A DNA stretch of 64,000 nt, from positions 61,826,101 to 61,890,100 of the forward strand of contig CM037589.1 in NCBI GenBank assembly GCA_021018995.1, given 5' to 3'. The notes under the pieces were generated by a model, which worked only from the letters and a program-made list of their open reading frames with translations, was not told where the DNA came from and made no database searches. Source of the stretch: Chloranthus sessilifolius (taxonomy: Eukaryota; Streptophyta; Magnoliopsida; Chloranthales; Chloranthaceae). Shown piece by piece: positions 24,101 to 36,100 of this stretch. Each line of letters begins with the position of its first letter. Within the stretch, counting starts at the first letter, position 1. The position numbers were made by a program, and so were the translations under genes.

Positions 24101-27100
24101 ACCAACATTTCATAAAATGGGGAGAGAAAAAGTTATTTTGATAGATGCAATGCTACCCTTTGGCTTTGAGATATTAATGTGTGACACAGACATGGTTTGG
24201 TTAAAGGTATGTTCCTACTTTCTGTTATTTGAAAAAAATCAGACATTAAATTTCTTGATTTATTAGAGAAGTATTTGGATACTTGAAAGTAGGGCTACTT
24301 CCACTTGATTAGGATTATCAGACAGTAGTTATTCTTACATAGTGAACAGATACTTCTCTTTCAATTGATGCTAGATATGTTGTCTATTAGTTTGGGCATT
24401 TAAGTCCTCCCCTTTTAATGATTGTAATTCTACTTTCGTTCTCTTTTTATACAATGGTATATTAGTTTATTTTGAGTATTAGGGTAATTAGATCAATTTA
24501 ATTATTTGTATTACATACTGAGCAATTCAACCCTAATCAAGGTAGGCTTGTTTCCTCTTGGAATGGACACTACCACTCTATATTCTCCAGAAAATTTCTC
24601 ATATATCTTCAGATTTATCATGATGGTAAATTGTTGAAAGTGTGTTGCTTCCCCGTTCAATGTTGATTTGCTCAAGCTTACTGCTCTGAAGATCAACTTA
24701 GACTCCAAGGAATCATAGGGGAAATATTTTATTTTTCTAGCTAAATGCTAGTTAGGGTGCCCCCAAAGGTCGTCCATGCAAAAACTTGAGATTTAGAAGA
24801 GGGGCCTTTGGTCATTAAGATCCATTCTAATCCTATTGAAAGAGATGTCAAAGAGAGATATAACAGAGAACTCTCTAGATGCCACAACTGACCACACTGC
24901 CGGGTCAAGCCACTGTGCTAGTAACAAGAGAACTAGTATACACTTTTTTCACCCTTTCCCTGTTGTGGATTAGGTAGTTTTCCAATCCCCTAGCCATGAT
25001 TGAAATTTAACTCTAAGAAACTGATAGAAAAAATATATTTAACTCTACGAACCTCAACTACTTGTCTGTATTGCTACACTTACCAGTGGAGAATTTAACT
25101 CTACAATCCTCAAACTAGTTGTCTGTATCGTTACACTTATTAGATGGCCACCAACATCTCCTATTTTGGCCTAATTTTTAGTTGGACATGACATTGAAAT
25201 GTAACAAAATTAGTACCATCGGAAAGCTTATCCCAACAAGTCCAAGATCATGCGATTCCGACCTATGCAGAATGTATTATGTACAAACTATGGATACGGT
25301 GCGAAAATGTAATACAAATTTAGGTCCCTCTAATTAGTACTTGACTAAGGTTAGGAATTTACTACTATTGGAGTTCTTTCTTTTAACTAAATGTTTATTT
25401 GGTAGAATTATTATTAGTATCTTTTAAAGTTGTAATCGGACTTCTAAATGCTGGTAGTGTTTAATATTTTTAGGAATTAGAGTTGGAGTTTACTCGGGTA
25501 GCTCAATTTCTATCAACATTGGACTTCTAGTTCAGTAAAAATTAACACACAAGAGAAAAATTATTGTTGTTTTTATTAATATAATAAAATTTTGTTCTAT
25601 TTCGAGCTTGCAGTACCTGCTTCTCTATCCTTTGCTTTACTTCTTTTTTTTCTTTTGCATATTTCTATTATTTTTGGGCCTTTTGTTGTCCCATTTACTT
25701 ATTTATTTCCTACAATAAATCTAGAGTATACTTTTGTTGTGAACGAATATACCCTTGTCTGAATGAGTAGCCTCAATCCATAGAAGTATTTCAGAGGATC
25801 CAATTCCTTAATATTAGTTTCATGTCTTGGACAACCCTTTAGTTCTTCAGTGAATTCAATGGCAGTTGCACAATGCCTTTGTCATGGAAAAGTAAAATGG
25901 TAATATCCTTTATTCTTTGGTCGAAAAGGCAATGTAGTCCTCACTATGTTCAGGAATCTAATCTTCAGAATGGCCCCACTAAATCTCCAAAATCAAGCCT
26001 GTAGAAATTGTTTTGACTCCATAAATAACCTTTTTTAGTATTCATGCTTTATCTTCCTTTCCCTTGATCTTACATCTTGGTGGAGACATGGACTGGATAT
26101 GTTCCTCATCAAATTCTCCATTTAGTCAATTCCACAAATCTGATTATTGCCTAGATTTATACCAATAATTCCTGATAGCAATATCTACAACTTCAGTGTT
26201 TCTACGCCTATGCTCCCCGTGAAAGATGGTAACTACACCCATGTTGATCAACTTGTCTGAGATACAGTTCACCCCCTGAAGCACATAGAAGACCTTTAGG
26301 TCTATGTTTTTTGACAAGATTCAGAAGACAATGTGTTTCTTTGGATATAGATTGAAGTCTCCTAGGAGGAAAAATTCTTGGTGCTGGATTTGTTATATCG
26401 GTGGCGGCTTTGATGCAACTGTTCCTGCGCATAAGACTTAAAGAAGTCCTATCGAAACAGGAGAAAAGAATTGCAGTTAGTATTTAGTATTTGAAATTTT
26501 TAATTTTTAAGAAGGGTTTATACTGTTGGTTCAAAGTCATTTCCTCACTTGATGTAGTCAAGTAAAGTGAAGTGAATCTAAGTGTGTATTTGGCTGTAAT
26601 TATTGCTCATTCTTCGTTATCGTTGATCTCTTACCGAGTTCCTTAGGCAAGTGTTATTTGGAGTAACCTTATGCAGAATATGGTGTTGGATCAAAGAATC
26701 AATCCACAACAACTAGAGATTTGTTAACTGAAAAGAAATCAAACATCCAAAATACCTAAGCAGATGAATGCTTACTTCTACTCCTGTTCTAATAATTTTA
26801 TTCTTACACACATGCCTATGGATCTTATGTTAGTTTAGACTTAGTTGCAACGCAAAAGAACTTCCTTAATGAGGTTGTATCTGCCCTTTTCCATTTTAAC
26901 TGGATTCATGGCATCAGATCGACTGCAATATTTTCTCGCGTCACTGACTCAAAAAAAAAACTTCAAACACAAAACAATCTTCTTAATTTTTTTTTGATTG
27001 AATTTTTGCATCTAGGAGGCAGTTTGTTTGTAAGCGCCGACCTTAGGTCCTGCAATTCATTTTTGTTACTATTTCTCCAATGACCTTCTTTAGCTTTTTC

Positions 27101-30100
27101 TTTAAAATTAACAATTGTTTTCTGTTTTGTCCTTGGAACAGAATCCACTTCCATATTTTACTCGTTTTCCTGGAGCAGATATCTTGACTTCCAGTGATCA
27201 AGTAATACCAACAGTTGCTGATGACAGGTTGGAAATCTGGGAACAAGGTGAATTTGTATCAAAATCTTTCCATCTCCTTACACCAGTATTTCATTTAGTT
27301 TGCTTAAGTTTCCTAATAACCGTTTTACAAAGTAACTAATGCATCTCACATATATAACTTATAATGGTCTAATTCCAGATTTGTATTTTTTTACAAATTT
27401 GGTAAATATTGTTGCATTCTGGTTATTGAATTCATTTAAGAAGCCCGGGGATGTGCGTTCGAATGCATGGATGATTCATGCATTCAAACCACGTAGGCTC
27501 CATGTGGCACCCATCCAGGGGATCGGACGCGACGACAACTTGCCAAAGGACAATCATGTCCATTTAAAAGAATAAAAATGGATGTATATCCGCCATCCAA
27601 AATGTAGTCAAAGGCACAAAATTTCAATGCACTAGGAAGAGGCAGGCGGTAGGCAAACTTTGACGATGATTCTGAAGAGCAAAAAAGTCCCCAAACCATT
27701 TTTTTAGAGCACATGCCACATGCCATGTGATCCCAAAACGAGTGTTGTTTTGTGATTACGTGGCACGTGATCTTTGGTTCGAACCCATAGGCCCTTTTTC
27801 CTTCCTTTAAATCGACATTGACAATATATCTAAAAGTTAAATCGACCTTTGACATCCATCTTTGTGTGCTTGTGCTTGTGCTTGTGCATGTGTGTGTGTG
27901 TGTGTGCTTGTGCGTATACGTGCTTTTATCTTCAGCCCCCCTATTTCATTACATTTTTGAGTCATGCTGAAAACTTACCACGAGTACAATATTGTTAAAG
28001 GTCTTTGCTAAAGTACTTACCCTTATGACATGATGTCCTTTAGCTTATATCTGGAGCTTTTTCCTTTCCATTTATAACATTTTCCAAATTAGAAATATCA
28101 CCGTGGACATGTATTTTTTTCCCAGTCATCATCATCCTCATCACATCCTTATCCCATCTATTTGGGGTCGGCTTTGCAAGTCCTATTTCTCCACTCGTTT
28201 CTGATCAGCACTAAGCTCTCTGTAACTTCACATCTTTCCTTCCCTTCTCACTGCTTCCCTCCGGGTCTCCACTAGTCTTCCTATTCTCCTAATTGCTTGC
28301 ACTTGTAGTGTCTCAATCCTTCGTACAAAATCTGTTTCCGACCTCTGATGGACATGTCCACCATCTCAGGTGACATTCTGTAATTTTCTCCTTTGTAGGT
28401 GCCAATGTCAAATTTCCTTTTATGTACTCGTTTTGAATTTTAATATTTTATCCCTTTTGTTACTCCACACATCCATCTTAACATACACATGGGAGCCACA
28501 TGTTCTTTATCTTCTTGTCACTTTTTTGCAGCCCAACATTCTACATCATATAATATGCCAGGTCTTTCCGCCTTCTTATAAAATCATCTATTCAATCTAA
28601 GCGGAACTTGGGTCACACAGTACTCTGCTTATTTGTCTCCATTTCATCCAACCTTCATTAATCCTATTTGAGACGTTCTCTACAAATCCACCATCGGATT
28701 GTAAAATAGAGCCTAAATAGCGAAATCTATGACAATGTCGCACTGGATTATTTTTATTTTAATTAAATCCTCTTCCTGGTTATCATGTTTAGTAAATTTG
28801 CACTCCGTATAGTATTTGTTCTCAGTCATGAATACTGTTTTTCAGTGAATCTTCAAATGGGCTTAAGCTTATAGGCTGTAGCACAATGGAAGGTTGACAA
28901 TATTGCAACCTCAAGGTCACAGGTTCGAGCCCTGTTTACCTATAAATAAATAAAAAATAAACTTCAAATGTATTTGTTTGTGTTAGTGTTCCAAAAATAC
29001 AGATCCCCGAATCTCATCTGACTGAGCTGTAAAACAAGTAGATTATGCATATATTGAAGGAGGGATTCCACAATGGGTAGCTTTGTTAACACCAACGGAA
29101 TCTTGATGGGCATCTACGCCAAAAACCATTGATTACTTTTAATCATACGATAGAGATCATTTTGTGCTCCAATCTTCCACACAGGGGATCTTGAGATCAT
29201 GAGTGTACCATCAGACAGTTTTTTGATTCCATGTCGCACAGATCTCATAAAAGTGGCCCTAAACTCACATGGCACACATGACTTTCAAATGTGACTTTAG
29301 GCCATTTTATGGGATCTATGCCACGTGGAATAAAAAACTGTCTGATGCTCAACTCATGGTCTCAAGATCTCTTGTGTGGAAGATTGGGTCGAAAAACGAT
29401 CTCCATTGTTTGATCAAAGCAATGTATGGTTTTTGGGGTAGGTGCCCACCACGGTGTTAATAAATCTACCCTTCCACAATATACGGTGAGCCCAGTTCGA
29501 ATATAGAAAACAACAATGAAAGAAAAAGAAATCGACTCCTTTGCATACTTAAAAATATTAACTGTTTCTTAAGTTCCATTGTTTGGAAAATGTTTGTTAA
29601 ACTACTAATCTCAGCTCAGACTACAGTAAAAAAGACATTCCACTGAAGAATCTTCACTCTTCAGTAACTTCCTATTATGAACCTAATAGTGACAAATAAC
29701 AGTGATACAGCTGCCACAGTAATCAAACATGACTAAAGTTATTATGAAGCCAAATAAGTATTAAGGGAATACCTAGATATTAAAGGGAAGAATCTGATGG
29801 AAAATGTTACTGGCATCTCTCATCGAGCCGTGGTTATTAGGGCCGAAGATAGGGTTTACGATAGGTGTGGGAATCAATTTCCTCTCGAATAAAATGGCAA
29901 TCAAATTCAATATGCTTGGTCCTTTCATGATAGATCATATTCTCTGCTATGTGTTGGTAGCTTGATTGTCTCCAAATAGGTTCATAGGGAGCTGTGTGTT
30001 GATTCCTAAGTCATCCACATTCCTTCTGAAATGTCCCTATATTCAGCCTTAGCACTTGAATTGAACACCAAATGTTGGTTTTTAGTTCTCCAAGTAACCA

Positions 30101-33100
30101 AATTGCCTCCAGCAAAGGTTCAATATCATGTGGTTAGTTTTCTATTACTAAGAGATTCTGCCCAATTAACATCTGCATAATCTTTCACATCAAAGTGGCC
30201 ATGGTTGTTATATAGTAGCCTTCCCTGGACTAGAGCTCAAGTATCTAGAACCTTGTACACTGCATCCAAATGTATGGTCCGTGGAGCATGTGTGACACCC
30301 CAAAATCCACATATGCAGACTTCGGTGTGTGAACTCGGTCATAATAAAGGACCTTATAACATGAAGGTAGAACACAGAACAAAATAAAAGCAATACTTAC
30401 AGTACAACTGAAGCCCGAAGAAAAGTTTCCTTATAATTTTCACCTTAATTCTTTCAATTTATCCTTTTGTCTGATATTTCGATCTTCAATCCTTACTCTG
30501 TTGGTAAAAATATTTGGTAATTGTGTGAACAACAACCTAGCAAATTAGATTCATGTAGTCTAGTTGTCTAGACACCAGTATAAAATCATGCAAAAGGGTT
30601 TAGGTATAAGGGAAGCAATAACAAGTGGTAAAACAACAATTATATCCAATAATATGCTATACACGAATCAGGTCTGTAAATCCACGATAAAAATATAATT
30701 AGAAAATGGGCACAAAAAATGTCAGGTATCAGTTATCAGATATCAGGTATCGAATATCAGATATTAGGTATCAGATATCAAGTATTCGGGTGCCAGTCAT
30801 CAGTCATCTAGTGCCAGCCATCAGTCATCAAGTATCAATCATCAGGTACAGTGGCAGACCCAGGATTTTCATCTAGCCGGAGCCCAAGATGAATTAGATT
30901 TAATTTTTTTACAAATTATATAAATATAAAGTAATTTTAACGGTGAAACCTCACATTGCACCATTACAAAGACTGAATCTACTGCTGCAAACAGTGGCAG
31001 AACCAGGATTTTCATCTAGGCGGGGCGCAAGATGAATTAGATTTAATTTCGATTCATTTCGGAATAATTATTGAAAAAATTGTTGGGATTAAAAAGAATA
31101 TAAATATATATATTTATAATTTTAAAAGATATTAAAATATATATTATCATAAAAGTCGTGTTTTGTGCCAATTTTTTCAACATAGGATCTCTTGATCATG
31201 ACTTTCAAATCTGACGGCTTAGATGGTCTTTCTTACATATGATCTTTTGATCATTGCGTTTAATCTTTTTCATACGATCTTTTGATCATCAACAATTGAT
31301 TTATTTGACTTAGACGATGGAGTTCGTTTTTCACTTCAATCTTCCACACAAAGGATCTTAAGACTATGAGCGTACCATCCGACAGTCAATTTTTTTATTT
31401 TAAGTGGCACAAATCTCAATAAAGTGACTAAAAAGCAATGAGGCACACATCACACTAAATTACGGCTACGTTTTGGGATGTGTGCCACGTAGAGAAAAGT
31501 GGTGTTTGATGGCAAGTCTATGGTCTCAAGATCTGTTGTGTGAAAAATTAGGCTTAACGCCTATCTTCATCGTCAAATTCTAAATAGTCAAATGGTTGTG
31601 GCATGCAAAACTTGAGCTGAGAAGAAAAAATCTTGAATTTTAAGGATTGCAAATAAATTAGTCCTTTTAAATTTTAGCTCCAATGGTGGGTGAAAAAAAA
31701 AATCAGCTAAATTTTAGTTGAAGATTTTATTCAATATTATCTTAAGAAAAGATCGAGGAAGTGGACCCCACATTTTTGCAAAATATAAATCTTTTATTCT
31801 ATAATAAAAGCAAAAGGGGTACCATTGTTTGTGCTCACGTCCTAGACCCCTTGATAACCACTGATTAAGCCGGATCAGATGATGGAGGTCATGTTTCATC
31901 CCGATATTCCACGCAAGAGATCTTGAGATCATGGCGCACCTATCAGACGGTCATTTTTTATTCCAGGTGTCACAAATCCCCCAAAAAATGGTCTTTGAAT
32001 CATATGTCAGTCATCATGCCCAAATGTCAATTTAGGCCCATTTTTGGAGATCAGTGACACATGGAATAAAAAATTTACCGTCTGATAGGTGTGTCGTGAT
32101 CTCAAGATCTATTCTGTGGAATGTTGGCCTGAAACACTATCTCTATCATTGATCTGAAGCATCCAATGGTCTTCAAGGGGTCTACGACGTGGATACTTTC
32201 AGAAATGACATGGGTGCGAACAGAAGAAACCAAAGCAAAATTTAAGAGATTTTTTTACACACTCTTCTTACGGAAACAATATTATTAATTTTTATTTTTT
32301 TTAAGTCAATGCGGGTGTCCACCCGCATTCGCCCAGTCATGCATCCGCCACTGGCTGCAAATAAGGTACCATAAGAGGTTGCTTCTTTTGATTTTTTATT
32401 TACGGAGCCATTACTTGCACATAAGAGCATGGCCCTTGCACATAGTTTAAAAGAAAGACTTTGTATTTTGGGGATATATGTCATGTGAAAACACCATTCA
32501 AGCTGTCTGATTCTAAGTTCATGATCTAACCATCTTTAGTACAAAAGATTAAAAAAAACAAACGATCTCTATCATATGATTCAATGCAGTCGATTGATGA
32601 ATCAGATAATAACCTCGGACTGCACAATGCATGGTATGATAAATATCATATTTCTTGCCAATCTTTTGCACCTAATATATTTAAATCATGGCCTTCAAAT
32701 CCGAAGGCTTGGATGGTGTTTTCACATGGCCCAGCTCCCCAAACTAGTAACTCTTTCTTTTAAACTATGTGCAAGGGCCAAGTTCTCATGTGCAAGTAAT
32801 GGTTCCCTTTTATTTAAAGCATACAAAAGGGTACCTCTATTTGCGCCAACATGATTTACGAACACCAATGTCTGAAACATCTTGAAACGCATCGATTGCT
32901 GCAAATCAAAAGATGGAGATCATTTTTCACCTTGATCTTCCACAATGGATCTGGAGACCATAAGCTTACCATCAGACAGCTAGTTTTTTATTTCATGTGG
33001 CACAGATACCCAAAAAGTGGCCCTAACATCATATGGCACGCATCATGCTAAAACATGTTTAATTTTTAAATCGGTGACTGCTTATTCAATCTACATCCTC

Positions 33101-36100
33101 TTATTCAAGACAGTCAATTTTCTGTCTTTGACCTAGCAAAACATTTTGGTCGGGTCAATCAAGTATCAATTCGGGCCAATCAATTGATACCAATAGGTGC
33201 AATAGGGTAAGTAGAGATTTACAAGAGATACTTTTGGGTACCTTTAATTTCAACATTCTTCCTTCTGAAGGTGTTATGTTTATAATTGTTGACTGCTTTG
33301 AATCAGGCGATTGAGATCGTTTTTTGTCCCAATCTTTGACACAATAAGTCTATCATCATATGGTCAGATTTATTTCCTTGTGGCAGACATCCCCAAAAGT
33401 GATCTTAGAACCACGTTTGATGTATGCCTGCCATTTACTGTATGCCTATGATCCTATCCTTATGTTTCATGTTTTTTGTGATTTGTGCAATGAAGAGGAA
33501 AGTCTGATGGTGGGACCATGATCTCAAGGTCCATGGTGTCGAAAATTGGGACGGAAAACAATCTCCATTATTTGATTAAAAAAGTCAACAATCTTAGCAC
33601 TTAAATGCATGTGCGAAGAGATCTACTTTTGGAGATGAGAGATGAGTACCTCTATTGACCCCACGCATTCTCTGAAAGTGCCCATGTTCTAGTTCCCTTG
33701 AAAATCATTGATTGCTTTGAATCAGATGATGGAGATCGTTTTTCACCCTGATCTTCCCCACAATAGATCTTGAAATCATGTCTCACCTATTAAACGGTCA
33801 TTATTATTCCATTTGTCACAGATCCCCAAAAAATGGCCCTAAATTCATGTTTGAGTGTGATGTGTGGCATATGATTCTAGGGCCATTTTTTGGGGATCTG
33901 TGACACATGGAATAAAAAATTAACCGTCTGATAGGTGCGACGTGATCTCAAGATCTATTGTGTGGAAGATCAGAGTGAAAAACGATCTCCGTCATCTGAT
34001 CCGAAGCAATCAATGGTTTTGGGATGTGGGCGCAAGCAGAGGTACCATGAGAGATTTAGGGAGCAAAACTAGGTGCGTACCGTATGTTTATTTGAGTAAT
34101 GATGCGCTTCATTATTTGCAACTATAGATTTACTCTTTATAAAATAGGTGCAGATAATGATTCTCTTTACTAATTTTAAACACTACGTATGAAGTTCACC
34201 TTTCTCGCTTATAAGATTTTTATTTTCTTTTTTACCTTCTTAGAAACCCAGTGCGGGCGGACGCTCGCACTCGCCCATTAGTGTGTCCGCCACTGATCAG
34301 GTATCAGGTGTTATCAAGTGTTAGGCATTAACTATCAGATATCAAGTAACAAGTATCAAATATCAGTTAGTTATAAACATGAATCTGAAAACAAGTATCA
34401 ATTTCAAAACAATGTCCATTGCTTTCAAAAAGGTATCAGGATATATTTTCCATTGACATTTTATGCTACTTGTCCCACAAAGAGGACAAAAAAATTCAGT
34501 ATTGATTTTACCGGAATCTTACCTGAATAAATCCTTCAAATTTAAACATATTAGAACCAAAATGTTTTAATATTTTTTATTTCAAATGGTTCGTGAAAAT
34601 TTTCAAATTTCCTCAAATCCATCTAATTAAGCATTTTTTTTTCTTTACATCCACAGTAACAGGTGCCTACAATATAGGAATTTTCCACTGGCGACCAACA
34701 GATCCTGTGAAAAAACTGGCAAAAGAATGGAAAGACATGCTTTTAGCTGATGAAAATATATGGGATCAGAATGGTTTTAATGAACTAATGCACAAACAGT
34801 TAGGACCATCTGTTGACAGAGAAAGTGGACTTGTGTATGCTTTTGATGGAATGCTTAAGCTGGGAATCTTGCCGGCAAGTATATTTTGCAGTGGACACAC
34901 ATACTTTGTCCAGGTGGGACTCATATTGTGGTGTTTAAGCAGTTAATCCGAGGCCAGCTTTTTTCCTTAGGATAATCTCAACATAATTGTCACCTACTAC
35001 CAGTCTGGTCTTCATGCAATTATTTTCCATAGCTAATGAAGCTAACTATTAAATTTTTCTAAGCATTTAAAATATGTTGACAGGCAATGTATCAACAGCT
35101 CAGATTGGAACCCTATGCAGTACACACCACCTTTCAGTATGCAGGTACTGAAGGGAAGCGTCACCGACTACGTGAAGCCATGGCTTTCTATGATCAACCT
35201 GAGTATTATGATTCACCAGGTAATCTTAGCAATGCGTGATGTTGCTCTATGTACTGCAAGGTGGTTGCATTCTTTCCAATTTCGTATACAAAATTAACCC
35301 TCCATTTGTATTTTGTGCATGTATGATATCGCATATGCGCCCCCCTCCCCCCTTGATTTTTTTTTTTTTTTTGGCAAAAGAAATCATGCGTTCCATCTAC
35401 TCAATGTCTGTGTAGATCCACTAGTCAGAAGCGCTCCGCAATCTTCTTGAGTTTTTTTTTATACACTGGGGTCTAGAGACATGGACTTCGGAGTTGCTTA
35501 TCCCATCTGAGCTGATGGCCCTATGAAAAGATGGCCAGCTCACACATTGCGATTTGGTATTCAACTTGTTTTTTACTTGATCTACTCAACTTGATTATAA
35601 TGGATTTATGTATTCCACAGCTAATTTTATGTTATTTTCGGACTAAAAGTTGTGGATGTCTTGCTACACTAAAACTCAACTCAGCAAGTGGTCAAGTACA
35701 GAGCTAAATCCCAAATTTCAAGCCTTCCTCATAGATTTCTGCTGTTTCACTCCTTGGCAAAGTTGTGCAATTTGCAGTTAGGTCTCATCAGTTTGATTTC
35801 TTTGTATTTCGCCACTCTCAAGCTGTTCAAGTTTTACCAAGTTTGCAAGGTTGGGTTGGTCAAGCTATGCCAGCCTATTCTCTAGTTGAAAGGTTATCTT
35901 AAATTTTGCAGACTCAGTTTGTTAGTTACTGCGAACTCTGTAAAGCTTGGAAGGGACAATGGTACATTATTTAATTTGCAATCACTTTGGCTCAATTTTA
36001 TTTTTTTTGCATCATTCTCCTCATTTTGCAAAGTTTTTTCATCAGTTTAGTCCTTATAAATCTTGCCAACTTCATTGTATAAAGGGTTCTAACAAAATAG

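Larger units (their letters stand above)
30992..32353. mobile_element. inner hAT element of the same family, perfect 8-bp target duplication
   Basis: Left end CAGTGGCAGAACCAGGATTT, right end GCATCCGCCACTG; target duplication GCTGCAAA at 30984-30991 and 32354-32361. The first ~50 bp are nearly identical to those of the outer element. It carries palindromic MITE copies at about 31305-31580 and 31817-32225. Length 1362 bp. Confidence 0.9.
30849..34295. mobile_element. outer non-autonomous hAT element with perfect 8-bp target duplication
   Basis: The left end is CAGTGGCAGACCCAGGATTT and the right end GTGTGTCCGCCACTG, inverted in the first bases as for hAT. Target duplication ATCAGGTA is perfect (30841-30848 and 34296-34303). 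No transposase is encoded. It contains a second hAT element, a Mutator-like MITE and several palindromic MITEs. Length 3447 bp. Confidence 0.9.
27248..34656 (+). other. XEG113 intron 4 (7.4 kb) with nested transposons
   Basis: Largest intron of the gene. It contains an RTE fragment, a SINE, a Copia RNase H fragment, several palindromic MITEs, two nested hAT elements and a Mutator-like MITE. Separate entries describe them. The stretch 27430-28100 has a CATG-containing palindrome and a TGTG microsatellite (27864-27906) but no gene. Confidence 0.85.

Noticed and set aside
28885-28945. possible tRNA gene
   Set aside because: The B box is good but the acceptor and anticodon stems do not pair and an A-rich tail follows, so a SINE is the better reading.
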